Part shown: piece after piece, positions 35,368-43,407 of the stretch
Numbering within the stretch: the first letter of the stretch is position 1
Layout: every line of letters begins with the position of its first letter
Assembly (NCBI GenBank): GCA_033875255.1
Contig: JAWZSN010000021.1
Span: 1-64,000, forward strand
Source: Marinimicrococcus sp033875255
GTDB lineage: Bacteria; Pseudomonadota; Alphaproteobacteria; Geminicoccales; Geminicoccaceae
Direction: 5' to 3'
DNA length: 64,000 nucleotides
Made by a program: the position numbers and the translations under genes
Notes under the pieces: generated by a model
What the model saw: the letters and a program-made list of their open reading frames with translations, nothing else
Told to the model about the DNA's origin: nothing
The model's database searches: none

Positions 35368-37049
35368 GCAGCCCTCGGCTTTTGAAGAACCTTGCCGAGC
35401 ACCTCCTCCTTCGGTCCGAAGGCGAGCTGCTGGCCACTTTGCATCATCAGCACGAGGTCGACGGCGGCCAATGCGCTCGGCCGGTGTGCCACGACGACCA
35501 CGACGCGCTTTGCCTGGCGCGCCCACTTGATGGCGCGCGTGAGGGCAGCCTCCCCATCGGCGTCGAGATTGGAGTTGGGCTCGTCGAGCACGATCAGGAA
35601 CGGCTCGCCGTAGAGCGCCCGGGCCAGCGCGATGCGCTGGCGCTCCCCGCCAGACAGGGCAGTGCCGCCTTCGCCAAGCTTCGTATCGTACCCGTTCGGA
35701 AGCCTCTGGATGAGGTCGTGCACGCCCGCGCGTTCGGCAGCGGCGATGATGTCGCCGGGCTCGGCGTTCTTGGAGAAGCGTGCGATGTTCTCGGCGATGG
35801 TCCCATCGAACAGCTCGATATCCTGCGGCAGATAGCCGATATGGGCACCGAGCGCCACAGGGTCCCAGTGCTCGATGGCCCCACCGTCGAGGCGAACACT
35901 GCCTTTGGATGCGGGCCAGGCCCCCACCAGTGCCCGGGCGAGGCTCGATTTTCCGGAACCTGTCGGACCGATGACGCCGACGGCGCTGCCGGCTTCGGCG
36001 GTGAAGGTCACACCGCTGATGGTCGCCTTCGCTTGGCCCGGCGGCGCCACGGCCATCGCCTGCACGTCGAGGCGCGACACGGGAGCCGGCAGGGCCATCG
36101 GCTTCGGCTGCGGCGGGAGTTCACGGGACAAGGTGGACAGCCGGCCACGGCTTTGGCGGGCCGCGATGAAATTGCGCCAGTTGGCGATGGCGAGCTCGAC
36201 AGGCGCCAGTGCACGCGCCGAGAGAATCGATGCGGCGATCATGGCACCCGCAGACGCTTCACCTTCAATGGCCAGCCACGCACCGGAGGCCAGCATCAGC
36301 GACTGCAGCATGAAGCGGAACACCTTGCTCAGCGCGGACAGGTCGCTGGAAATTCTCACGGCGCGCCCGTTGTCGGCGAGGAAGGCGACGTGGGCCTGGT
36401 CCCAGCGGGCGCGCATTTCCTCGCCCATGCCCATCGCCCTGATGGTCTCGGCGTTGCGGCAGTACGTTTCGGCCAGCCCGTTACGCGCCGAAGAGCGCTG
36501 CCCGGCAAGGCGCGTCGGCGACTTCGTTGCGAACTCCGTTATCAGCATGAACGAGCAAAGAACGATGATACCGGCGAGCCCTACCGCCCCGAGCAGTGGA
36601 TGCAGCAGGTACAGCATCGCGAGATAAAGCGGCATCCAGGGCAGATCGAAAATCGCGATCGGCCCCTGGCCGGACAGAAAATGGCGCAGCTGATCGAGGT
36701 CGCGGAGCGGCTGCTGCACACTGCCCTCGCGTCCACGTCGCTGCAGCAGGGTCGACATCATCTCGAACGACAGGCCGCGCAACCTGGAATCCAGGCGCAA
36801 GCCGAGGCCAACCAGGACCCGCGCACGGATCAGGTCGAAAATGCCCTGGAAAACATAAAGAAAGACGGCCAGGGCGAGCAGCGCGACGAGTGTGGGCACG
36901 CTGCGGCTGGCCAGCACCCGATCATAAATCTGCAGCATGAAGAACGGGCCGGTCAGCATCAGCAGATTGATGACGCAACTGAACGCGACTACGGCCATCA
37001 GCACCGACCGGCAGGACCGGAAAGCCGCATCGATCGGCGACGCTGTCAT
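35364..37049 (-). CDS. Type I secretion ABC exporter (PrtD family)
   Basis: The 561-residue fused permease-ATPase has six TM segments in residues about 20-300. The nucleotide-binding domain carries Walker A GPTGSGKS (about 350), GYLPQDIELFDG, the signature LSGGERQR, Walker B FLIVLDEPNSNLD and the switch AHRPSAL. It is of the PrtD/LipB type that exports RTX proteins lacking a leader peptidase domain. Its ATG at 37049 shares bases with the phnE stop, and its stop overlaps the HlyD-type gene. The nearest RTX substrate is the protein at 25968-31991. Confidence 0.95.
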   Translation of the reverse strand: MTASPIDAAFRSCRSVLMAVVAFSCVINLLMLTGPFFMLQIYDRVLASRSVPTLVALLALAVFLYVFQGIFDLIRARVLVGLGLRLDSRLRGLSFEMMSTLLQRRGREGSVQQPLRDLDQLRHFLSGQGPIAIFDLPWMPLYLAMLYLLHPLLGAVGLAGIIVLCSFMLITEFATKSPTRLAGQRSSARNGLAETYCRNAETIRAMGMGEEMRARWDQAHVAFLADNGRAVRISSDLSALSKVFRFMLQSLMLASGAWLAIEGEASAGAMIAASILSARALAPVELAIANWRNFIAARQSRGRLSTLSRELPPQPKPMALPAPVSRLDVQAMAVAPPGQAKATISGVTFTAEAGSAVGVIGPTGSGKSSLARALVGAWPASKGSVRLDGGAIEHWDPVALGAHIGYLPQDIELFDGTIAENIARFSKNAEPGDIIAAAERAGVHDLIQRLPNGYDTKLGEGGTALSGGERQRIALARALYGEPFLIVLDEPNSNLDADGEAALTRAIKWARQAKRVVVVVAHRPSALAAVDLVLMMQSGQQLAFGPKEEVLGKVLQKPRAA

Positions 37050-37879
37050 CAGACCAACGCCCTGCGCAGCACCGCGCTCATGATGTCGATCAGTATCACC
37101 GTCAGGACGACGATGATGACGATGGCGGCAGTCTCCGCGTATTGAAAGCTGCGGATGCATTCGTAAAGCGACTGCCCGATACCACCGGCACCGACGATGC
37201 CGAGCACGGTGGCCGAGCGCACATTCGTCTCGAAGCGGTAGAGCGTGAAGGAGCTCCAGAGCGGCATCACTTGCGGGATGATCCCGAAGATCACTTCCTG
37301 CAGCCGGGTGCCGCCGGTGGCGCGGATGCCCTCGACCGGCCTCGGGTCGATCGCCTCGACCGCTTCCGAGAACAGCTTGGCGACGATGCCGATATTGTGC
37401 ACGGCCAGCGCCAGCACGCCCGCGATCGGCCCCAAGCCTACCGCGACTACAAACAGCAGCGCGAAAATGATCTCGTTGATGGCGCGGCACGCGTCCATCA
37501 GGCGTCGGGTCGGCTGAACGACCCACTGCGGGCAGACATTGGCAGAACTCACGATGGCGAAGGGAACGCCAAGGAACACGGCTAGCGCGGTGCCCCAGAT
37601 TGCCATCTGGACCGTCTCGACCATTTCCGAGACGTAGGCCTGCCATTCATAAAAGTTCGGCTTGAGGAAGGCAGCGCCGAACTCGGCCATATTGCGCCAG
37701 TCGGTGATCAGGCCGCCCGCCTTGTGCATTTCGGCCGGTCCCCAGCTCCAGACGAGCAGAGCCGCCAGGACGACCCACAACAGCCACCCTTGCGCGCGAG
37801 CCAGCAGAGGCGGCTGCGGCACCTCGATCCCGGCGAGCGCCGGCGCAGAATTGCGGCTGTGCGTCGTTGCATTCGCCAT
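37049..37879 (-). CDS. phnE: Phosphonate/phosphite-type ABC transporter permease
   Basis: The 276-residue integral membrane protein has about six TM segments. The PhnE core pattern includes RAINEIIFALLFV, GPIAGVLALAVHNIGIVAKLFSE and the coupling loop EGIRATGGTRLQEVIFGIIPQVMP. It forms an importer with phnD and phnC upstream. Its stop codon overlaps the ATG of the type I exporter, an unusual junction joining import to secretion. Confidence 0.93.
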   Translation of the reverse strand: MANATTHSRNSAPALAGIEVPQPPLLARAQGWLLWVVLAALLVWSWGPAEMHKAGGLITDWRNMAEFGAAFLKPNFYEWQAYVSEMVETVQMAIWGTALAVFLGVPFAIVSSANVCPQWVVQPTRRLMDACRAINEIIFALLFVVAVGLGPIAGVLALAVHNIGIVAKLFSEAVEAIDPRPVEGIRATGGTRLQEVIFGIIPQVMPLWSSFTLYRFETNVRSATVLGIVGAGGIGQSLYECIRSFQYAETAAIVIIVVLTVILIDIMSAVLRRALV

Positions 37880-37899
37880 GGATAATCTCCCGAGTGCAA

Positions 37900-37933
37900 G
37901 GACACAGGCTCGCGGAGGCCGCGGCCTGTGTCC
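37900..37933 (-). terminator. Hairpin between phnD and phnE
   Basis: Arms GGACACAGGC (37900-37909) and GCCTGTGTCC (37924-37933) enclose a further CGCGG/CCGCG stem. It sits in the phnD-phnE gap and has no clear T-tract. It probably stabilises or attenuates the message so that the binding protein exceeds the downstream products. Confidence 0.65.
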
Positions 37934-37959
37934 TCTTGTGTCCAGCTCTGTTGCGGCGT

Positions 37960-38949
37960 TTACTTCTTCAGTGCCGCGAGCTTCTTGGAGACTTCCTCAA
38001 ACTCGGCCTGCAGCTCCTTGAGCTTCGCAGCCCTGTCGGCAGCCGGCATTTTCTCGTCGCCCTGGAGCTTCATGATGTCTTTGTTCAGCTCCATCTGGCG
38101 AATAGGCAGAAGCTGATTGTTGTCGGACTTCTTGAAGGGCGCCCAGCCAAGGTCGAGCAGGATCTTCTGCGCCTTCGCATCGGCATCCGGGTTGCCGCTG
38201 TTGCCGTAGCTAAGGAGCCAGCTGGAGATCTTCTCCTTGACGCCGGCATCGAGATCCTTGCGCCAGACCAGCGGGTCGGAGGGGATCAGCGGCGAGGTCC
38301 AGACGACGCGGATATTCTCGCGGGCGGCCGGATTGGTCTTCTCGAGGCGCTCGAGGCTCTCGCTGTTGTTGGCTGCGGCGTCCACGAGCTTGTTGGCGAC
38401 GGCCAGAGCATTGGCTTCGTGATTGGCGTTACGCACGGTCTTGAAGCACTGCTTGGGGTCGATGTTCCGGGCCGAGAACACAAACGTCGTCGGCACCAGG
38501 AAGCCGGAGGTCGAGTTCGGATCGCCGATGCCGAAGTCGAGCGACTGGTCGCACTTCAGCACGTCGTCGAGCGACTGGAACGGGCTGTCCTTGTGCACGA
38601 GGATGTGCGCGAAGTAACCTTCGGAGCCGTTGCTGGCCACCGTCTGGGCGAACACCTCGCCATCGGCGCGGTCGACGGCTTCCATCGCCGATTTGTTGCC
38701 GTACCATGCGAGCTGCACCTTGTTGAAGCGCATGCCCTCGATGATGCCGGCATAGTCGGAAGCGAAGAAGGCGTTGATCTTGTAGCCGGTCCCCTTCTCC
38801 ATGTCGGCCAGGAATGGCGCCCAGGTCGTCTTCAGGTTAGAGGAGGACTCGGTCGAGATGATGCCGAAGTTGATCTCATCTTCGGCCTGCGCCGGCGCCA
38901 CTGCCGCCGTCGCCGCGATGGTCAGAGCGGCCAGAGTTCTGCGAAGCAT
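37960..38949 (-). CDS. phnD: Phosphonate/phosphite-type ABC transporter binding protein
   Basis: The 329-residue periplasmic protein has a signal peptide (residues 1-22, ending PAQA-ED). The PhnD pattern follows: FGIISTESS, WAPFLADMEKGTGYKINAFF, DYAGIIEGMRFNKVQLAWYGN, then GYFAHILVHKDSP and GDPNSTSGFLVP. Binding of the phosphonate headgroup by the STESS and NSTSG serines/threonines is the known family mode. The lysine-rich helical C-terminal tail is normal. Ligand (phosphonate, phosphite or a phosphate ester) cannot be distinguished by eye. Confidence 0.93.
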   Translation of the reverse strand: MLRRTLAALTIAATAAVAPAQAEDEINFGIISTESSSNLKTTWAPFLADMEKGTGYKINAFFASDYAGIIEGMRFNKVQLAWYGNKSAMEAVDRADGEVFAQTVASNGSEGYFAHILVHKDSPFQSLDDVLKCDQSLDFGIGDPNSTSGFLVPTTFVFSARNIDPKQCFKTVRNANHEANALAVANKLVDAAANNSESLERLEKTNPAARENIRVVWTSPLIPSDPLVWRKDLDAGVKEKISSWLLSYGNSGNPDADAKAQKILLDLGWAPFKKSDNNQLLPIRQMELNKDIMKLQGDEKMPAADRAAKLKELQAEFEEVSKKLAALKK

Positions 38950-39055
38950 GTCCTAGTTCCTTGCCGTGTAGCTTTCGTCGTGACTCGAAATCTCGCCGGG
39001 CATCCCCCGGGAGTCATGAAGGTCCCGCCAGCTGGACCGCATTTTGCTCGATCGC

Positions 39056-39976
39056 TTACCTGGCCGCGGCTGCGACCGCGGCATCCGCCACCCAGACAGA
39101 AGGCTCGGCCGCAACCGGTCGCGACGGCACCGTTGATCTCTGCACGCACGATGGATTCATGCTCAACCCGGGCGGAACGAGCTCCGCACTCTCCGCACCG
39201 TAGAGCTCGCTCAAGAAGGCCGGCGTCAGGGCGTCCGAGGGGCCGTCGTAAACGATGCGGCCGCCGCGAAGGGCAATGGTGCGCGGACAATAGCTCAGCG
39301 CGTATTCGATCTGATGCAGCGAGACGACGACGGTGATCCCATCCTCGCGATTGACCTCGGCGAGAATGTCCATCACGCGGCGCGCCGAGTTTGGATCAAG
39401 CGAGGCGATCGGCTCGTCGGCCAGAAGGATCTCCGCCCCCTGAACGAGCGTCCGGGCAATGGCCGCCCGCTGCTGCTGGCCGCCCGACAATGCCGACCCG
39501 CGCTTGAGCGCGTGCTCGGCAATGCCAACGCGCGCCAGCGCAGCCATCGCCTGCTGCCGCTCTGATCGGCGGAACCACGCCAGGGTGCCGCGCCACGCGG
39601 GAAGCCGGCCGAGGAGGCCGAGGCAGACGTTGGTCAGCACCGGCAGTCGCGGCACGAGATTGAATTGCTGAAAGACGACCCCGACGCGAGCCCTGAGCTT
39701 GCCAGCGGCGCTGCTGATGCGCCCTGCCGTCTGCATTGGCGTGCCGAAAATGCGCACTTGGGCCGCCGGGGTCGGTTGGCCGGCCGTCGACTTCTTGGCC
39801 CCATCGATCGGGAGGAGGCCCGCGATCGTGCGGATAAGGGTGGATTTGCCCGATCCGGAGGCACCGATCAGCGCCACCATCTCGCCTTTGCCAACCGAGA
39901 AATTCATGTCCGTCAGCACCGGCGAGCCCGAATTGTAGGTCTTGCAGACGCCGAGCAGTTCGATTGCCGTGGTCAA
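39056..39976 (-). CDS. phnC: Phosphonate/phosphite-type ABC transporter ATP-binding protein
   Basis: The 306-residue ATPase has Walker A GASGSGKST, a Q-loop in VFQQFNLVPRLPVLTNV, signature LSGGQQQR, Walker B ILLADEPIASLDP and switch SLHQIEYAL, a PhnC-specific set. An insertion of about 15 residues follows the Walker A region, and an Ala/Val-rich tail of about 45 residues extends the C-terminus. I prefer the TTG start at 39976, which gives the usual N-terminus and has GGGAGAG at 9 bases. An upstream ATG at 40045 would lie beyond the Pho-box-like promoter. Confidence 0.88.
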   Translation of the reverse strand: MTTAIELLGVCKTYNSGSPVLTDMNFSVGKGEMVALIGASGSGKSTLIRTIAGLLPIDGAKKSTAGQPTPAAQVRIFGTPMQTAGRISSAAGKLRARVGVVFQQFNLVPRLPVLTNVCLGLLGRLPAWRGTLAWFRRSERQQAMAALARVGIAEHALKRGSALSGGQQQRAAIARTLVQGAEILLADEPIASLDPNSARRVMDILAEVNREDGITVVVSLHQIEYALSYCPRTIALRGGRIVYDGPSDALTPAFLSELYGAESAELVPPGLSMNPSCVQRSTVPSRPVAAEPSVWVADAAVAAAAR

Positions 39977-40004
39977 AGCGCAGTCTCTCCCGTTTTCTGG
40001 AGGG

Positions 40005-40039
40005 ACTGCTACAAGCCGGAGATGACAATTGGGCGACAG
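40005..40039 (-). promoter_or_regulatory. Pho-box-like promoter of the phn/type I secretion operon
   Basis: On the minus strand 40039-40022 reads CTGTCGC-CCAA-TTGTCAT, a 7-4-7 direct repeat matching the PhoB consensus at 5 and 6 of 7 positions. Ten nt later comes TAGCAG at the expected -10 position, about 30 bp before the phnC TTG start. Spacing and -10-like string match those of the site before the giant phosphoesterase gene (32099-32132). Confidence 0.5.
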
Positions 40040-40269
40040 CTGCATGCAGGCTGAGTAACAATGCACGGTCATTGGAAGGCTGAGCGCCGTTCGCCGACCG
40101 GTGGAATTGCGTTCAACTGTCGCTCAAGGTTCGGCCTCGCTGTTCTCCAACGAGGCCCGTGCGCATAGCGAGCGCCGGGGTCATCGTGGTCGGGCCGGGT
40201 GCCCGGGCGGCACCACTCGGGCGGTCTTGCGGCCTCTCGCGCGCGGTTGCTCGAGCGTCTTCCCGTCAG

Positions 40270-40750
40270 GCAGACGCAACTCGCCCCTCGAGCCATCGCC
40301 AGCGGCCGGGATTGCAGGCGATGTCGGCCATGATCACGGTCGCCTCGGTGCATTCGATGCCGATTCTGCGGATCACGAGCCTTATCCGGTCCTTCTTCCG
40401 GGCGAAGACGTGCCCGACGCGGGCGCGGATCGCGGACTTCCCGGCGTTGCCCCTCGCCGTGCGGCGCGGCATCGGCCCAGACCTCCGATGCCTTCCTGCC
40501 CGCTCTGATCGCCGCCTTCTCCTCCTCCGCATGGCGCTGCCGGGTCGCAGCCACAGGCTCGCATCGAGGATCTGCCCCGACATCGGCAGCCAGCCGGCCT
40601 CCTTGATCGCCCGGTCGAGGCGGACAAGGAGCCTGTCCAGGGCACCGGCCCGGGTCAGCGCCTCGCGAACGTCCCGAAGCGTGTTGGCGTCCGGCGCCGG
40701 ATCGGCGATCGACAGGCCGCAAAACCGCATCCAGGAGAGCCGGTCAGGCC
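40270..40750 (-). pseudogene. Internally deleted IS5-family transposase
   Basis: Translation recovers the N-terminal block DRLSWMRFCGL-IADPAPDANT, REALTRAGALDRLL and SGQILDASL. In a second frame QRHAEEEKAAIRAGRK jumps straight to a VWADAAPH segment. It then returns to the first frame for NAGKSAIRARVGHVFARKKDRI and the closing DIACNPGRW. The catalytic core between IRAGR and VWAD is missing, and the frame shifts at least twice. It is therefore a dead fragment, just upstream of the phn operon promoter. Confidence 0.8.
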
Positions 40751-40781
40751 CCGGAATGCCCGGCCATGACGCCCATGTCCG

Positions 40782-41008
40782 TTCGTCTCGACCAGGCGAC
40801 ACGCGCCGGTTACCGGGTGCTCGGCCATTCCGACATGGGGCGCGAGCCGATGGATAGCTACTACCGTCCGCTGGGAGCGCGCGTTGCGGGTATGGAGAAG
40901 CGCCTCGAAGGCACCCGCGTTCTAGAGGGCCTGCGTGCCGAGCTTGCTGCCTACAACGTCAGCGACGGGATCGTGAGCTTCGAGATGGTCGTGCTGCACA
41001 ACCCCTGA
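40782..41008 (+). pseudogene. Possible C-terminal remnant of a SAM-dependent methyltransferase
   Basis: The short reading TRAGYRVLGHSDM, DSYYRPLGARVAGM and NVSDGIVSFEMVVLHNP resembles the C-terminal end of class I methyltransferases (a G-Y-x-x-L-G-H strand followed by a YY-PLEARI helix). No N-terminal SAM-binding part precedes it; the IS5 relic ends nearby. The likeness is from memory of the family and is only suggestive. Confidence 0.35.
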
Positions 41009-41068
41009 CGGGCGGTGCGATCTCATCTCCAACCACAGCACGGCAGGCATTGCCCTGCCGACGGCGAC

Positions 41069-41614
41069 ATGACGATGGACTTTTCAACGGAGTACGAGAC
41101 CCGGGCCGACGCGATCGCGGAGCTCTTCAGGGCGACCTTCACCGCCTCCGAGAGCGCGGAGGAAGGGGCGCTGATCGGCGACCTCGCGCGCCGCCTGGCG
41201 GTGGAAACGCCCGCCGAGGATCTTCGCGTCTTCACGGCCTGGGAGGATGCAGCACGCGTCGGCGGCATCTTCTTCACGCGCCTTACCTATGCGGGCGATC
41301 CGCGCACGGTCTTCATGATGGCACCGGTGGCAGTGGCGGCCGACCGGCAGGGCAAGGGCATCGGGCAACAGCTGATCGCCCACGGCCTGGCCGCGCTTCG
41401 GCAGGAGGGGGTGGACATCGCCGTGACTTATGGCGATCCAGCTTTCTACGGCCGGGTCGGGTTCAACCCCGTCTTCGAGGCCGACCTTCCCGCGCCGCAA
41501 CCGCTCCAGCAGCCGCAGGGCTGGATCGCGCAATCCCTGACCAAGGTGCCGCTGACGCCGCTGCGCGGTCCAGCTCGCTGCGTCGCCGCCTTTGACGACC
41601 CAGCGCTCTGGTAG
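41069..41614 (+). CDS. GNAT-family N-acetyltransferase (YhbS-like)
   Basis: The 181-residue protein has the GNAT core. MAPVAVAADRQGKGIGQQLIAHGLAAL gives the acetyl-CoA pyrophosphate loop (Q/R-x-x-G-x-G, here RQGKGIG) at about residues 92-98. VTYGDPAFYGRVGFNPV follows as the typical YhbS-like end of the fold. The ATG at 41069 begins the conserved part. It stands alone between transposon remnants and tRNA-Ser; substrate unknown. Confidence 0.85.
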   Translation: MTMDFSTEYETRADAIAELFRATFTASESAEEGALIGDLARRLAVETPAEDLRVFTAWEDAARVGGIFFTRLTYAGDPRTVFMMAPVAVAADRQGKGIGQQLIAHGLAALRQEGVDIAVTYGDPAFYGRVGFNPVFEADLPAPQPLQQPQGWIAQSLTKVPLTPLRGPARCVAAFDDPALW

Positions 41615-41956
41615 GCCCATCGTCCGCGACGACGCCGCTTTTCTGCCGGCGGCACGCCTGCCCCTCGAGAAGGGCCGCTCCTTCAGCGGATTCGTGCGCA
41701 GCGCGATGAACGCCAGGCGGCTATCCGCCTGCAAATCCGCCACGAAACGCCTACCGCGCGTTCTCTGGGTAACGACGCAAGCCGGGCGAACCGCCGCAGA
41801 AGGTGTGCCGGCCTGACGGACGGAACCGGCTGAACATGTTGGCCTTTGCAAAGCGGAACCGGACCGGACGAGGTTCGGTCGCCCCGGCCAAACGCCTTTG
41901 AGACGACAAGAAAAAAGTCCGTGGGCGGGACCTCATCTGGGTGCGCTACAAGAAAA
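41615..41956. other. Intergenic stretch between the acetyltransferase and tRNA-Ser
   Basis: No gene or repeat was recognised in 340 bp. Open frames entering the tRNA are accidental. A GCGCG-rich start gives way to ordinary sequence, and the region downstream of the tRNA's 3' end (minus strand) shows no clear terminator. Confidence 0.5.
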
Positions 41957-42046
41957 TGGCGGAGGGAGTGGGATTCGAACCCACGGTACGCTCGCGCGCA
42001 CAACGGTTTTCGAGACCGCCCCGTTCAACCGCTCCGGCATCCCTCC
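41957..42046 (-). tRNA. tRNA-Ser(CGA)
   Basis: The 90-nt type II tRNA has acceptor arms GGAGGGA/TCCCTCC, discriminator G and an encoded CCA end (41957-41959). The T-loop is GGTTCGAATCC, and a long variable arm (TTGTGCGCGCGAGCG region) is present. The anticodon CGA (plus-strand 42010-42012) sits in the loop CTCGAAA, so it reads UCG serine codons. Confidence 0.97.
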
Positions 42047-42175
42047 GCAGCGCGGGCGTGCGTCTTGTAGTCGAGGGCGCGCCACACCGCAAGCCGTGCG
42101 TGGCGGTTGACAGCCCGTTCCATCCCATCGACAAGCATCTCGATCGATTTTTCATTCCCGGGGAGGTAGATAACG

Positions 42176-42772
42176 ATGTTTGTGCGTCGCGCAGCGCTTG
42201 CCGCAGCCCTGCTGGCCACGCCGGCGGCCGCCATGGCCGACAGCGTCACCGACCAGCTCGACGAGGGCCGCACCCTCTACGAGGAGGGCGACTTCGCCGG
42301 CGCGATCACCGAGCTCGAGTTCGCGATCAAGGAGATCCGCGGCAAGGTCGCGGGCCAGTATGTCGAGACGCTGCCGGAGCCGCCGGCCGGCTGGACCGCC
42401 GAGCCGGCCCAGCAGGAAGGTGCAGCGGCCTTCATGGGCGGCGGCACGATGATCAGCCGCAGCTACCGCGCCGAGAGCGGCCAGGGCAGCATCGAGGCGC
42501 AGCTCATGGTCGACAACCCGATGATCCAGGGATTTGCGGCGATGCTCGGCAACCCGGCCCTGATGGCCGGCCAGCCCAACATGAAGCGGGTGCGCGTGGG
42601 CCGCGAGAACGCGATGCTGAACTGGGACGAGAGTGCGGGGAGCGGCGAGATCACCCTGGTGATGGGCCGGGCGATGATCAAGCTGGAGGGCAGCGGCCTT
42701 GCCGGGCCCGAGCAGCTCGAGGAGCTGCTCAAGGCGTGGGACATCAAGAAGGTCAAGGATCTCGCCGGCTGA
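42176..42772 (+). CDS. Periplasmic hypothetical protein with N-terminal TPR-like helix pair
   Basis: The 198-residue product has a signal peptide (residues 1-21, ending AAAMA-DS). A helix pair resembling one TPR unit follows (VTDQLDEGRTLYEEGDFAGAITELEFAIKEI split over 24-54). The remaining part is mixed alpha/beta with FMGGGTMISRSYRAE and ends LLKAWDIKKVKDLAG. GGGGAGGT precedes the ATG at 42176. I do not recognise a named family. It converges on bfr through a strong hairpin. Confidence 0.8.
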   Translation: MFVRRAALAAALLATPAAAMADSVTDQLDEGRTLYEEGDFAGAITELEFAIKEIRGKVAGQYVETLPEPPAGWTAEPAQQEGAAAFMGGGTMISRSYRAESGQGSIEAQLMVDNPMIQGFAAMLGNPALMAGQPNMKRVRVGRENAMLNWDESAGSGEITLVMGRAMIKLEGSGLAGPEQLEELLKAWDIKKVKDLAG

Positions 42773-42781
42773 GGACCGAGG

Positions 42782-42808
42782 GAGGGGCGCCGCCGCATGG
42801 CGCCCCTC
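42782..42808. terminator. Bidirectional terminator hairpin before bfr
   Basis: A perfect 10-bp stem (GAGGGGCGCC 42782-42791, GGCGCCCCTC 42799-42808) with a 7-nt loop lies between the convergent hypothetical and bfr genes. Confidence 0.75.
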
Positions 42809-42828
42809 GCGCGGCCGCCGCGGGCGCT

Positions 42829-43293
42829 TCAGATCTGCGACTGGACGTAGTTCTGCGGCCCGACCTTCTCCATCAGCGCCAGCTCGGTGCGCAGATGGTC
42901 GAGATGCTTCTCCTCGTCGGCGAGGATCCGCACGAAGAGGTCGCGGGTGACATAGTCGTGCGCCCGCTCGCAGTCGCCGATCCCTGCGACCAGCGTGGCG
43001 CAGGCCCGCTCCTCGATGGCGAGATCGCCCTCGAGCACGCCGCGAACGTCCGCACCGACCAGCAGCGTGCCCAGCTCCTGCAGGTTGGGCGTGCCGCCCA
43101 GGAGCAGGATCCGGTCGATCAGCAGCTTGGCATGCTCGTGCTCTTCCTGCGACTCGCCATATTCGGCGACGCTCATCCGCGACAGGCCCCAGTCCTCCAG
43201 CATGCGGGCATGCACCAGGAACTGGTTGATGGCGGTAAGCTCGTTCTTGAGGGCCTCGTTCAGCCGCTCGAGGACCTTGGGGTCGACGTCCAT
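42829..43293 (-). CDS. bfr: Bacterioferritin lacking Met52 and Tyr25
   Basis: The 154-residue protein aligns without gaps to E. coli Bfr. All ferroxidase-site ligands are present: Glu18, Glu51, His54, Glu94, Glu127 and His130. The haem-axial Met52 is His52, and Tyr25, which acts as a radical site in E. coli Bfr, is Phe25. The ATG at 43293 has GGAGGAG upstream and gives the usual MDVDPKV start. It probably stores iron as a 24-mer. Haem binding may be altered or depend on a second subunit, as described for two-subunit bacterioferritins in magnetospirilla. Bfd is encoded 114 bp upstream on the same strand. Confidence 0.93.
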   Translation of the reverse strand: MDVDPKVLERLNEALKNELTAINQFLVHARMLEDWGLSRMSVAEYGESQEEHEHAKLLIDRILLLGGTPNLQELGTLLVGADVRGVLEGDLAIEERACATLVAGIGDCERAHDYVTRDLFVRILADEEKHLDHLRTELALMEKVGPQNYVQSQI

Positions 43294-43407
43294 CCGCTCC
43301 TCCGGGACCACCGGCCGCCGCCGGGCGGCGGAAACGCCAGAACCATGCAGCCGCGCCGCCTTTGCGTCAACGCGCGAGCGCCCGGCGGGTATGGCGGAGC
43401 GACGGCC

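Noticed and set aside
41683..42003. Open frame starting inside tRNA-Ser
   Set aside because: Typical artefact of reading through a tRNA (MCARAYRGFESHSLRH-like start).
41957..42046. tRNA-Ser as an integration site for the phosphorus module
   Set aside because: No integrase gene and no second copy of the tRNA 3' end were seen in the window.
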